This document shows positions 14,316 to 26,500 of a DNA stretch of 64,000 nucleotides, in pieces; the first letter of the stretch is position 1; each line of letters begins with the position of its first letter. Source of the DNA: Anticarsia gemmatalis (Eukaryota > Arthropoda > Insecta > Lepidoptera > Erebidae); contig NC_134776.1 in assembly GCF_050436995.1 (NCBI RefSeq), positions 16,657,001-16,721,000 on the forward strand, written 5' to 3'. The notes under the pieces are model-generated. The model searched no databases, had not been told where the DNA came from, and saw only the letters and a list, made by a program, of their open reading frames with translations. The position numbers and the translations under genes are program-made.

Positions 14316-17300
14316 AAAAATAAGCTAGAAAATTATTTATATTCCAGACGAAATTACAGCAAATATAGCAGACGTCGCATAGAAGCTTGCACGTCTGTAA
14401 AGTAATTTCCGAGATAACTTCTTTGGTCCGTTGAACAAAGTATAATCCAGTAAATAAACGGAGCTTTGTTTAGAGAACGATTTATCCAAGGCGCTACATA
14501 TCGACGAACTGTCTTTCTGTCGCTCTTCCTACGATCCCGACCGGCAGGATCCATTGACGGTAGCAAAAAACGTGGAAAAGAAACGTATCTACTTTTCTTT
14601 TTCGTCATATTCCTAGTTCTTTTTTATTCCATGAAATTTGGAAGTTTAGGTATTTTGTTTAAGATGTTTTTATAAACTAAGGTGGAAGAAATATGTTTAA
14701 TATTTTTTTGGTAACGATTTGAAAAGTTATAAGTTCATTTAAAAAACACGAGACAGATGTGCCGTTCAATTATAAATTTATTTATTATTTTAAAGGCATT
14801 CGATTCAACATTTCATATATTTCGCATGTGACAAATACAATTAATTAATTTTTGTTGGTGAATATATCATCCGTGATGAATTGAAACATTGCGGTTGAAT
14901 TTATTTCCATGACATAAACGTCCAATGCTTTTGAGAATAAAATTATGAACTGCATTTTCATTTGGAAGTAAAAATATTAACAATGCGCGTAAAAATAAAT
15001 AATAATTACAAATTATCAATATAATTTATTCAAAAATTAATTTTTGCGGTTGTTGACACATGTTTATGCAGTGTTAATGGGATAAATGTATGTATATGCG
15101 TATCCGAGCATTTTACTCATTTAGGTACGTACATATTACAGGAGCGCCATACGCCAATCACATCAAAGTTATAGATTTTTGATGAACTATCAGTCTTCCA
15201 ACTATGAACTACCTAAATACAGTTAAATTTCAATCCAATGTTTGCGCAAGCTTCTTATGTTGCTTATTTTAACGGCGTGAGAGCGTTAGTACCCTGTTAC
15301 AATAATGGGCTAGTTATGTTCCGAACTGTCATACGGGACAGCACTGCACATGTGTAATATTTTTGTATTCACACTTGCGTGACCGACAGGCGACACATGC
15401 AGAAGTGTGGTCGTTTGCGCTTCCGTGCCACTTCGGTTTTGCAGGTGTGGCTACCGTTTACCGTACCGTATACCCATAGTTATTACTATTATTGTTTCCT
15501 ATAACATTCATTTACCAAGAGTTTGTTGCATTGACAGAGTTAAACTGCTTTATGTCAGATACGTCCGCAGCGGCATTAAATTGACGCAACATCAAATTGT
15601 ACTTATTGTTATTATATCTCAATCTATCACAGAAATCTACACATATAATCTGTATACTTCCATTTTGTGTAAGTTTTCTGTCTTAAAATCATGGTAATTG
15701 AACTTTTAATATGTTAGTTGATCACAGAGATATAATAACTAGAAGCAGAACCTCTGAACAATGCTGACCGGTTTTCTGCTCCTCACTTTTTAAACTCAAA
15801 ATATGGTGGGAAGGAGAAAATTCACGAGTCAATCAAGTTGTCAACTAGCCTGTGCACACGTTTAGAAACGCTATAGACGGCGCTGACATATCAGTTTCAC
15901 AGCTATTTGCAACACGGGCGTGCGACGAAGACCAATTCTAACGTGTATGCACGGTTATGTAGGGAAAGGGTACGTCACACGTCACGTCAAGTGTCAATGC
16001 AGGTACACTGTACAGTGTGACTTCTCGTCACGGTAACCGAAACACAAAAAGGCTACAGTTTGCTGCGAAAATAAAAAATAAGCAAATAGTAGCAATTTTA
16101 TTTATACGGATAAGTTGTTGATGTTTTGGTAAATTAAGAATTAAACATATTTTAACCACGGTATAATTCGTTCTCAGCTAGTACGTGTAATGTGTTATTT
16201 CTCCAGTAGCCGTATTCAACCCGATTATAAACTATATAAAGTATAAAATACGTGGAAGCGGGCATTATCACACTTAAACGGCTATTAATAAAACCCCGTT
16301 GTGTTTTAATTCTCAAAGCTAAGTCATATTTACGCTTTAAAATTTAATATAACGTTGGAAATTTCCTGTACTCGTCGAGTTCCGTGCAAATTTAATTCGG
16401 CTACGAGCTTTTCATGTTATAAAGTTCGTCACAGGACGAAGTGGACGAACTAGGAACAATTTTCGGACGTTGAAACTGAATGCTCTATTCAATGTTCGAG
16501 ACCCACTGGGTTGTTGATGAATGACGCCGTCTCCATTAGTTTGATTAAGTCTCGAATATGTTTATTAATTACTCGTGAGAGCCAGCGCACATCGAATAGC
16601 ACGTCACACACACGTTTACACGATTTTTTTTACAACGCCTACATCCAGAACAAGCCAATACTGTAAAAAAGAAAAGCTATGTATCTCATATTACTCATTT
16701 TATGGAACCAAAAATATAGATATCTTATAATCTTCTAAAATTATCAGTAAATAATTAAATACAGGCTTTAAGTTAAATATTCCGCAGTAAGCGCGTATAA
16801 CACGTGTAACTGTGGGACCATTACATAAAATATCTCCATTCCCAAGAAACAAGCCGGAACTACCCAGGCTAGCGATAATAATTAATTCACACGAGAGGAT
16901 ACCTCCTTCGTTAGTTGCCTGTCCTCAATTACTAATATAGTGAGTGTCACGTTAAAGCCACTTTTATATTACCATTCTTGACAGATATAGTTATTGTTTT
17001 ACTTCGCATTTGTTCCCGTTCTGCAGATTATTTTTATTACCTGGGATCATTAAATTGCGAATCTATTTACAAGTAGATAAAATAACTAACTAAAATACTT
17101 GCTCCTTCTGTTGGTGTGCCAGACACCTGTCTGCGGAGGCGATGATGAATGCAAACGATAGCGTCCGAGCAGCAGCCTATATATTATATCGAGCTGATAT
17201 GCATAAAGTAAACAGGGAAAGAACAGGAGCACAAATCACAGACTGAACAAGATCTTAATAGTTCCAATAAAGGACTAAGTAAAGCTTTGCTCGGAACAAA

Positions 17301-20300
17301 TCAAACTATGTTCATTCATCGGAATTGACTTCTTAACAAGATTGAATGATTATCCAGCCACACACTTACTGATATCTTTTTCCTGTAAACATAAGTTTGT
17401 ATTACACGGCGTGTTTAATTTGTAGGAATAACCGCCGTGACACCATCTAGTAATTGCATCAAGTCATGAGTGTTCGCGTGGCTCAAATTGCAGCTGGATG
17501 TAAACAGTGATTACCTACGTATTGTTGTGGCAGATTGCAGAGATGTATACACGCTAGTTGTGATACTCTGTTACTAACTATGCCTGTGCAAAATGTGCTG
17601 TGTACCGTAGTCATATACCCGGAACGTGTACAATGCTAGTACTAACATTGTTACATGTTTAGTATATGACATAAAAAAAAACTTCTGAAACTGGCGAGAA
17701 ATCGTAAAGTAACGCTTTTTAATAAAAGAAAATCCTTCACAAAAAATCATTGTCAAACAGACGAGCCTTCAAAACTTTTTGCGTACCGCACATTGTAGTT
17801 TTCGTGTTGTATGCCAAATTTTTGCATAATAGAATTGAATATTTAAACTCACAGTAAATTTCAGTGCTATAATATAATAAAAATGTGTTATTGTTTGCAC
17901 TTCGTTAGCAGTAACTGTGAATAAATCAAATAACTGATCTTTACGTATCGCGTAATGCTATTGCGGAACGCAGTCAGCCAGTGACTGGGACTAACAAAAT
18001 TATTTGCTCGGCACTCTACCAACAATGCGTCGGTGATGAAACTTTCAACTAAACTAATTTTCTTTTTCATACTGAATATTAATGGCACTGTGAAGTTAAA
18101 TAAATTTCCAAATATTTTACAAAACTTATGTCGATGTTGAAAGAAAACTTCTTATCTGCCTGTTGAAAACAGTATTTAACACTAATTATTTTGAATGTAA
18201 ATATTATAATGTTTACTTGAAATTAACTTGAGCAAGTTATGTGACCTGAAGCTTGATACAAGTCATGTAATATATTCATCAAATTATTCGCCCCATCTTT
18301 ACCGCGGTTATGCGTTCACGGTTGAGTGAGTGTTATTGAAACTGTTACTAATATACCGTGATTGAGATATCAATTAGTGTTGTAGTTCATAAACTCGGGA
18401 AAATTCTCCCTTTATATATTATTTGTAATAAATCAGGCAGAAACATATATTTGTATATTTCATTCAGGTTCACTATGCAAAATCACCAGGTTCTCAACGT
18501 AGTGCAAGTCAAGATAGCTATCAAAACTCCTTCACTATTTAATTCAATAGTCAGCGCAGACATCTACACTTACTTGCCTCTTGAGGTACCTTCGGCATCA
18601 TGGAAAATATGATTGGTGTGTGGGTATTCCCACTCTATCTTGGTGACCTTATCATCTAACTAAATTTCCTACTAAATAAACCAAAGAACAGCATCGGTAT
18701 CTATACACTTGATATTAACATTGTATGTTATAATAATTTTAACATTTGCAGACAGCATCTTTTACAGAGTTCTAAGAATTCCCGGTCTTGTTTCGACTGC
18801 TGATAAGACTTAACTGTGTAGGCAAACCTCTTAATGTAAATTACTAGAAATTACGTAATTTTCATTATATAACAACTCCTACATTATGTCTATATAAAGC
18901 AATATGCAAACCTTTTCTTAAGCACAGTAAGGGAAAATTTTCTACTGTTGAAATATCGTGTCATTAAATGTTAAAGTACTTCGTCCTGCGTGTTGGAAAC
19001 ACTCGATCAGGCGCGGAGTAGAATTACAGAGTGAGCGTACATTTTAAAAAAGTTTCTATAAATAAATGCGTGATCGACCGGGAGCGAGAGCGACGTCCTT
19101 ACGATTGTTCGACCAAACAGAGAGAATAGCCGCAATTGCGATTGTACGGTCCATCAATACGTCTCCACGTCGTCTACGACCGTCTCGATATGTTGAAACA
19201 GTCCACTGTGAAAAATCCTGGTAATAGAACGTACATTTAGGTACAGTAAAACTTTTATTTTTCTGATAAAGTATCGATAAATTTAGTACCTTATAATAAT
19301 TATCAATAACCAATAGTAACCATTTCCTTCACGGTCGTATTAGTTTACAATCGTACATCTGAGTTATTATATTAAAGGAAGCTATGTCAGTGGTCGTTGT
19401 ACTCAGTCAATAGAGATCGCGAGGTCAATTGGGTCTGCGTCGAAATGTACGCAGGACCTATTTAATACAATTATCTTTCGCAATACTTAAGCAATTAATT
19501 TAAATCAGGCTACGATCAATTGAATTATGTATCAATTAGACTGACGGACCTCACTAAATGAAAACTTGTAGTAATTATTAATTTATGTATTTATGAGTTT
19601 TCGTATAATCAAAGTTGTATTGTCTAACATTTTAAAAAACATATACCTATTCAATTATACTGTGAATAATAAAGAATATACTGTATTAATTCTGTATTGA
19701 ATAAGAATTTTTACGCACATAAATACGTGTACCAGTATATAAAAGTTGAAAAGTAGGTACAGAAAATTAGCGCGGTTTTACTTCAATAAATTGTGAATAC
19801 TAAAATGAATGTTCAAAATATGAGACGATTTTTTATTATTGTGCACATTAATGATAGTGTGTGTATGGGTAATAAGGGTACTCTTCTGTAATTTCCTCCT
19901 AAAAGCGAATGACATACCACAAAACAGGTGGGCGTGCTCCGCCTTCTTAACGAAAAGGAGTAAAGGTAGTTATAATACTGGACATTATTGACTAAATTAA
20001 CGTACTGTAAAACGTTAATTACATAAATCATAATGTTTATTGTGCAGTCCGCGTTTTCTCCACATACTTATCAGAATTTCCCGATTTCTGTAAATAACAT
20101 TCGTAAAAGTACTTTAATTATTATAACAGTAATTCAGTATCAGTATAGAACAATTTGTGAAACGTATCATACACTAGATACGTAATGAAAAACTGGGTAT
20201 GAAGTAAAGTCAGGATTCAGACAATTCCGAAATCTTTTAAAAAATTCACCTGTGCTGTTTTTAGCTGTACGACTAACTTGCTCCCATGTTGTTAATACTA

Positions 20301-21389
20301 TGTGACTCCTTTCTACGCTAGAGTTGCACATGAATCGTAATTTCTAAATTTCGAGCTGTTGTTGTTTCGTGTTTACACTAGCGAAGAACGTAGAAATATC
20401 TCCCGAAGTCAGAATATTTATGAGACGAGTGTCAATTTTAATTGTTTGGGATTAATGTCAGAGAAGATATATCTGATACGGTCGTGCGAAATCCACAAGC
20501 ATCCAACCGTAGCGAAATTAAAAGGTATGAGTTAATTGATGATCATGGAAAGTGTTTAAAGCGACGCCGCCGCGCCGACGGTTTTTAATACTCGTATATT
20601 AAATTCATAGGATACCTATAAATACTATACATCACGCCTTTTTCTCATATGTTATTATAAAAAAAGCTATGCTAAACTTTTCTCGATATATTTGTATTTT
20701 TTTTTAAACCGAATACCCGCGACTTCGTTCGTACGCATTGAATTATTTTTACGGCCTATTAATTTCTGCGTGAAAATCTAACGATTGTTCCTTACAAATT
20801 TTAGCTTTTATAATTGTAGTCTGATGAACAAGTCAGTATTTATCACCATTTAGTCGATATAAACAAATCTTTCTAAATACAACCAATAATGTTACTGTTA
20901 TCCTTAACAACCGTTTGTCTGTTGTGTTTTAGTCTGACACAACTGCATGTAGAACACTAGCTTTTAGGCTAATACGAGGAGTGTACGTGTTGGTAAACCT
21001 ACCAACTAAGCACTTAGCGCTACAGTTCAAAGTTATCTTTAATCCATGTTCAACAAACAGACATGCACATTTAAGCATCGTGAAATTTTTTGTGACTATA
21101 TGTTTGTCTATTGGAGTATCGGACACTCCTACGGCGTGACGGATATTAATATTTTATTTAGGCGACCTTTGCGGCGTCACGGTTGGCCAGCCGTGCACTT
21201 CACGCCTCACGACTACGACAATTGCCGCACGCGCTGATACACTGTGATAACATAATCAACATCATACCAACTACAGATTTTATACGCTATTTATTAACTC
21301 GACCTCAAAACTCAACGTAACGAAATACATCTGATTATATTGTAACATCATTTCAAATCAATTAAACACTCAAATAAGATTAATGCAAC

Positions 21390-21395
21390 TTTATT
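21390..21395 (-). terminator. Polyadenylation signal of the zinc-finger gene
   Basis: AATAAA on the - strand, 33 bases past the TAA stop of the zinc-finger frame. This predicts a very short 3'UTR. It is the first such hexamer after the stop. Confidence 0.55.
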
Positions 21396-21428
21396 TTAAA
21401 ACCAAAGCAATTACAGTAACAATTAATA

Positions 21429-22220
21429 TTAAAAATTGTTTGATGTACTGCCTAAGATACAGTCTGAATTCACTGAGGGGTAGAAATGATTCTTAGCCAA
21501 ATGCTTGTCTAAACCGGCTTTTCTGGCGAAAACTTTGTGGCAGTGGAAACACTTAGCTCCATCTTCAGTGTGCCTGTACAATATATGACTTTGCAGGCCA
21601 GTGGTTGAGTTGAACGACTTGTCACACCTGCTGCAATCAGTCGCACCAGGCGGGTGTATGGTCGCGTTGTGATTCATTAGCCGGCGATGAGTCGTAAAAG
21701 AACGCCGACAGACCTCACACCTATGATTTTCCTTTTCGGGATGCTTATATTTAACGTGGTTCTTCAGTGCTAGCTCCGAATCAAACACCTTGCCACATTG
21801 GGAACAAGGCGTCTCTCTCTTACTGCACCCTTTTCCATGAGCTAACAGTAGCTCAGCGTTTGCGAACGTTCTGTAGCAAGCCTTACAGCGATGCTCGTAA
21901 CGATGCATGTAGCGTATGTGCTTCTGCAAGCTTAGCAACGAGGGGTACTTCTTGTCACACGACATGCATTGCACTTCCAGTTCGTTTTTAGGATGCATGA
22001 GAAGGTAATGAGTTTGCAGAGTGCTCATAGTTTTGTAAATTTTACCGCATTGTTGGCACACGTGTCCGTCCTCGGTTTCAGTTGGTAAGTTCTCGACCTC
22101 CTCCGAATCCTTTAGAATGTCGTGCAACACGACAGTTGAGTTACGAAGATGTTCGTCTATGATGTCAGAATCTAGATGCTCAACATCCACTTTAATCTCC
22201 GGTTTCTTTAATTTGCTCAT
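21429..22220 (-). CDS. C2H2 zinc-finger protein, seven fingers, single exon
   Basis: Complete 263-residue frame with TAA stop and a start ATG preceded by A at -3. Residues 1-54 form an acidic, finger-free N-terminus. Seven zinc fingers follow at about residues 55-76, 85-106, 112-132, 139-160, 168-189, 196-217 and 224-245. Six are C-X2-C-X12-H-X4-5-H type; the third ends in Cys (C-X2-C-X12-H-X3-C). The spacers are irregular, not the TGEKP linkers of the large tandem-finger families. The fingers imply nucleic-acid binding in the nucleus, probably transcription regulation; the target and orthologue are unknown to me. It lies antisense to DIP2, and if DIP2 starts upstream it is nested within a DIP2 intron. 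Confidence 0.88.
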   Translation of the reverse strand: MSKLKKPEIKVDVEHLDSDIIDEHLRNSTVVLHDILKDSEEVENLPTETEDGHVCQQCGKIYKTMSTLQTHYLLMHPKNELEVQCMSCDKKYPSLLSLQKHIRYMHRYEHRCKACYRTFANAELLLAHGKGCSKRETPCSQCGKVFDSELALKNHVKYKHPEKENHRCEVCRRSFTTHRRLMNHNATIHPPGATDCSRCDKSFNSTTGLQSHILYRHTEDGAKCFHCHKVFARKAGLDKHLAKNHFYPSVNSDCILGSTSNNF

Positions 22221-23339
22221 ATTTTCAATCAGGATATTAATGACACGACGATAAATGTTTTTTTTTTCACAAATGTCAATACGTATAAAAAAGAAAAACG
22301 AAAAATAGTATTTATTTTTTTACCATGCCGGTATCGAATTTCATTTTCAACCAGCATATGTGCCTATATATTTTTTTATTTGAATAGAACTTCTTTTTTG
22401 ACTATAATGTTATAATATTGTGAGTACCTACTACTGTCAGTGAACATCATCGGATCATCCCGGATTATGCGAATGATAGACTTGTATATTAAAGTAACAC
22501 GATTTAAATTATTTTATCAGTTACGTGATGCACAATGCGTGAATTTTTAAAAATAAAATATTTCTTTCAAACATTTCTGATACATCAGGGATCAAATATG
22601 AAAAATTCTTGGTATAGGGTGATACTACGAAATAAAACCTAATGAAGTTGCTGAAGTATAACTGAAATTTGATCGACGTGTTAGCTGTAGGTTCTTTTGT
22701 AGTAAATGACCCCTTACACACAAACTATCAAATTAATTAGTTAATCGATTTGACAAAGGGCCGAAATGGAGAATTAAATGAATGTTAAAAACGATTCTTG
22801 ACTTTTACTTGATAAAGAAAATGTGAAATATATTTCTTCAATAAATTGATTGTACCAACAGGTAAATTGTGGTTGTAATTGCGTGATGGCATAATAACAA
22901 ATACCCTTAATTGTTTCTACAATACGTTCGAATATTAAGACAAGAACTTACACCAATTGCTACGTCCGTATTAAAATATAGTATTATATTGTCTCTCGCT
23001 TAGAAACTCACATGAGGTAACATCAACTTAATGTGTGTATTTGCATTAGTTGTAAAATAACCTCATGTTTATAATCACTAGTCACACTGTTTTAAAAACT
23101 TCCTAGTAAAAAGGATTAGTTATTATTTTGGAAAGATATCCTACATGTTTATGTTTAGTATGAATTATTTCGCGGAAAGGCACAATAACATTAGTAAACA
23201 ATTAAATATTAAGGCTATTAGTTAATCAGTGTTATTAGAACTCAAGTTAGAGTGATATTAACAGTTATTATGAGTTTGGAATCGACTCTACACAGATTAC
23301 GCGTTCTCATTCGTATTAAAAGGTACTGCAAATCCCGTA
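22221..23339. other. 5' flank of the zinc-finger gene
   Basis: AT-rich sequence upstream of the zinc-finger ATG on the - strand. No TATA box or initiator could be assigned with confidence. It separates that gene from the CpG-rich block at 23340 in a divergent arrangement. Confidence 0.4.
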
Positions 23340-23530
23340 ATTTGGGGCGCACATTCGGTTCCAAATTCAAAATAAAAATGGCGGTCGTGTAAGTGTGGAG
23401 TGAGCGTGTGTGCTGTTACGTGTACGTGTGGTTCTTTATCGGGTCGCAGTGAGATCGGCCGCGGCGCTCCGCTCGCCGCCTGGCAGGACCAACAGGCGGT
23501 TAACGCGGAACGAGAGCCGCTACCATTCGG
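23340..23530 (+). promoter_or_regulatory. CpG-rich block with splice donor: candidate alternative first exon/promoter
   Basis: In an otherwise AT-rich region this stretch is GC- and CpG-rich, especially 23450-23530. It contains an ATGGCGG element at 23378-23384 preceded by an A-run (like YY1/Pho-type promoter sites), an initiator-like TCGCAGTGAG near 23444, and ends in CATTCGG|GTGAGT, a consensus donor. No long frame with a credible protein is present, so it would be a 5'UTR exon. It could start a shorter DIP2 transcript joining exon 34924, or form a shared control region with the zinc-finger gene that diverges 1.2 kb away. Inference only. Confidence 0.4.
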
Positions 23531-26500
23531 GTGAGTCACTACATTATAAAGAACCTTACGCTCTGTTCGTAGACGCGTCGACCATGGTGTTAAGTAGGGC
23601 TGCCAACCTTTAATACCACATATACCTATTCACAACAAAACTGATTGTAATTGTATCGTTTAACCAGCACATACCAGGTTTACGTAAGACCAACGCCAAT
23701 AAGTTTATAATTTTTGATAAGTTTTGTCAACAATTTGAAAAAGTGATTAGTAACAATATTGTAAATAATTTAGTTGGTAGCCCTATTGGTGTGATATCAT
23801 TCTTGATGTATTTTAATTGGGTTGGTATAGGATCAATCATCAACTGCATTAAGTCTTCAAGTCTGCAAATTATATGTACTGTTCTACTGGTTTGGATAGT
23901 GTAGTATCTTACTATTCTTTGTATTGTAATACTATTTTATATATATTATTGTTATTTATAAACTCTCTTTCTACTGTCCACTAAAATATTCTGATACTTA
24001 TTTTACTTTTTCATATCTAATTTGGTGTTATATTTTAATTTGGTGTGATATTGTCGAATTGTAATGCGGCTTAGGAATGCTGGGTTAAAATCTATCGAAC
24101 AATTTCGTAACGTGGCCCAGTTATGTCTGTTATTTATGTAACAATTTGTGTTGTTACTTAATACGCTCAGGTTCGTATAGGAATTACCATCGGCTAATAT
24201 CATTATAACCTAGTCGCAAAGACACGGGCTTAATAACCGGTGCGACTGGTTCACTGACTTTCTATTTACATGTATAATATTGTTTACATACATATATTAT
24301 TGATGTTTTTACCAAAATCCAAGGCACGCGTAAAAAGGAAATGATGTGTGATATTTTTGAAATTAAATATTATTATTATTATGTGGAGATCTTTTCGAAG
24401 TGCCCAAAAAACAACTTAAAGTATCGTTGTAAACTCTTCATCTCTGCCACCACGCCTTGTATAAGTAAAACGTCATCGTGAGTCAACGTAATCGCTGTCT
24501 AAATAAAAATATAAATGATTTTCTTACTTAAATATGAGAAAAGTACCAAACAGCTGAAAGAAATAAGTAGCATTTAAATTTGTACGTGAATGCTCAGTAA
24601 AATTCCTCGATACTTACCGTCTACAAATTGAATAAAGCTTTAATACCCTTGTACGGTGGAGGAAAACATGCTTACGATAGGATCTTTCAATAGACATGAA
24701 TATGATTCTTCCTACACCATGTAACCTTTGTGCTTCTAGTTATGATGTGAACATTGTGTATCATGGATTGAGCACGAATGTAGGTGTCAGCCCGCTGACG
24801 TCATCACCACGCCTACCGTGATTCATTACTGTCAAGAAGTAAGAAAGCTTACGATGAGTGTGTGTTAAAGAAATGTTGAATTGCATTTGTCGGTAGATTG
24901 TTATCAGTTAGGTCACGATCGTCATTAGTGTGATTGTTTATTGAAACAAATCCTAAAAAACTTAATATGATATACATATTTTTAAAGACAATCTTACAAA
25001 ATAGTGCTGTAATACTTACTTACTTAGTAGGGTGTTATAATTTTCTATGTTCGTATATTGATATCGTCGCAAATAGCAAGGTAAATTTCGAAATACCTGG
25101 CAGCATATTCTATCGAACGAATTAATGGGATACCCGTTTTAGCCAAAATTATCTCCGCCTAATCGACTGTCGTCGATGAAATTTGCTTGAAATATTCGCA
25201 GTTCGCTGACGATATTTTGATGTTGAAAAGGTGCGATACCTTTATTATTTTATAACTGTCGGATTAAGTATATTATAATTAATTAAGTATATTCACACAA
25301 TTGTCTCAAATTCACTATTAAACAGATTCTACATAGTAAGACACTTATGGAGGATATTATAATACGAATGAACAAATACGAAGTTTCCTCGCGATCATCT
25401 TCAAATTCGCGTGCGAAACTACATAGACGGTATGTGTTCATTTTTAAAGAGTAAACTTGAGCGAAATTTTCTGAATCTGCACTTACTGGACGGCTTCCCA
25501 AGTGTCTATACAATTATTTTGAAGACGACCTTAAAAATGCATGCATCGACGTGGCAGCCTAAGTAACCTGAAGTGGCACAAATTGGACAGCGGCGGTGGT
25601 GCCGACTAAAAATATAAAAACGTAACATAAATTAGGATCCGACGGTTTTATAACATTCGTCATTTAAATCAATAAAACTTTCGTTTCAACTTCGTAACCA
25701 GTAATAACTTAGCAGACCAGTTAAGCAGCTCGAATTTCGCCTGATAAGTCTTACTCCCTTATTTATCCGAACACGCTTTAGGTTTTACCTCGTAACCAAT
25801 AGTTATGCAACACTCATTTATACAACAACATTTAACAGTTTTATTATGTAAAGTTCGTATAATGAAAAATCTAGCTTTTATAAATTAGACTTATAATAAT
25901 ATAAGTAGTATTAAAATCAATTGTCTGGCAAAATATTGAGTACGGGTAAAAAAAAGTGCGTAATATTGTGGTTTCCTTTTGTTTGCTTACATGATTGTTA
26001 ATTTTCACAAGCCACCGTTACTTGTAAGTAAAAACACGCCGCTAGTTCTACGAATATGCAGCTCTATCTTACTTACTCTATTGTCGAGGCTCATAACTTG
26101 CATCCATTATTCAAGAGTCCGCAACACCCGCCTATCGAAATGCAGCTGCGGAACACATGTTATGACTGTTGTGTTTTCATTTTGTAACCACACTGTAGCT
26201 TTAGATCGTGACTTTTTCTACATTCAAACATTTTCCATCGCCTATGTTGTATTTGTAAGATAATGGATTAGTAGAGTTCAATGACTTAATTTCATATCTA
26301 ACGCCTGCTATCTAAGACAATTTTAGTCTTTCCCTGTTTTTTAAAAGCTATTTGATTATAATAAGTAACATTAGGTACTATAAAGAAAAGCTTGTGCAAA
26401 TAAGTCGGGTAACAATCAACGCGCCCTATGCCATAGTTATACATGATTGTAAAGAGATAAATTAAAATTATACTTTGTAGAAACTAGTCATTGCAAATAT

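Larger units (their letters stand above)
1..21389. other. Non-coding region, probably DIP2 intron or 5' flank
   Basis: Apart from two Lep1 Helitrons, the (GTTT)n tract, the hairpin at 14259 and a repeat scrap at 13155, I see no supported gene here. The open frames present are short, AT-codon-rich and without splice context. CpG-richer islands occur near 4390-4470 and 13770-13820 but carry no recognisable exon. The missing DIP2 DMAP1-binding exon (family pattern LELSEGDITQKGYEKKR) was looked for by eye and not found. Confidence 0.6.

Noticed and set aside
23297..23613. Frames on both strands in the CpG-rich block
   Set aside because: The Arg-rich translations have no family look; the block is better read as a promoter or 5'UTR exon.
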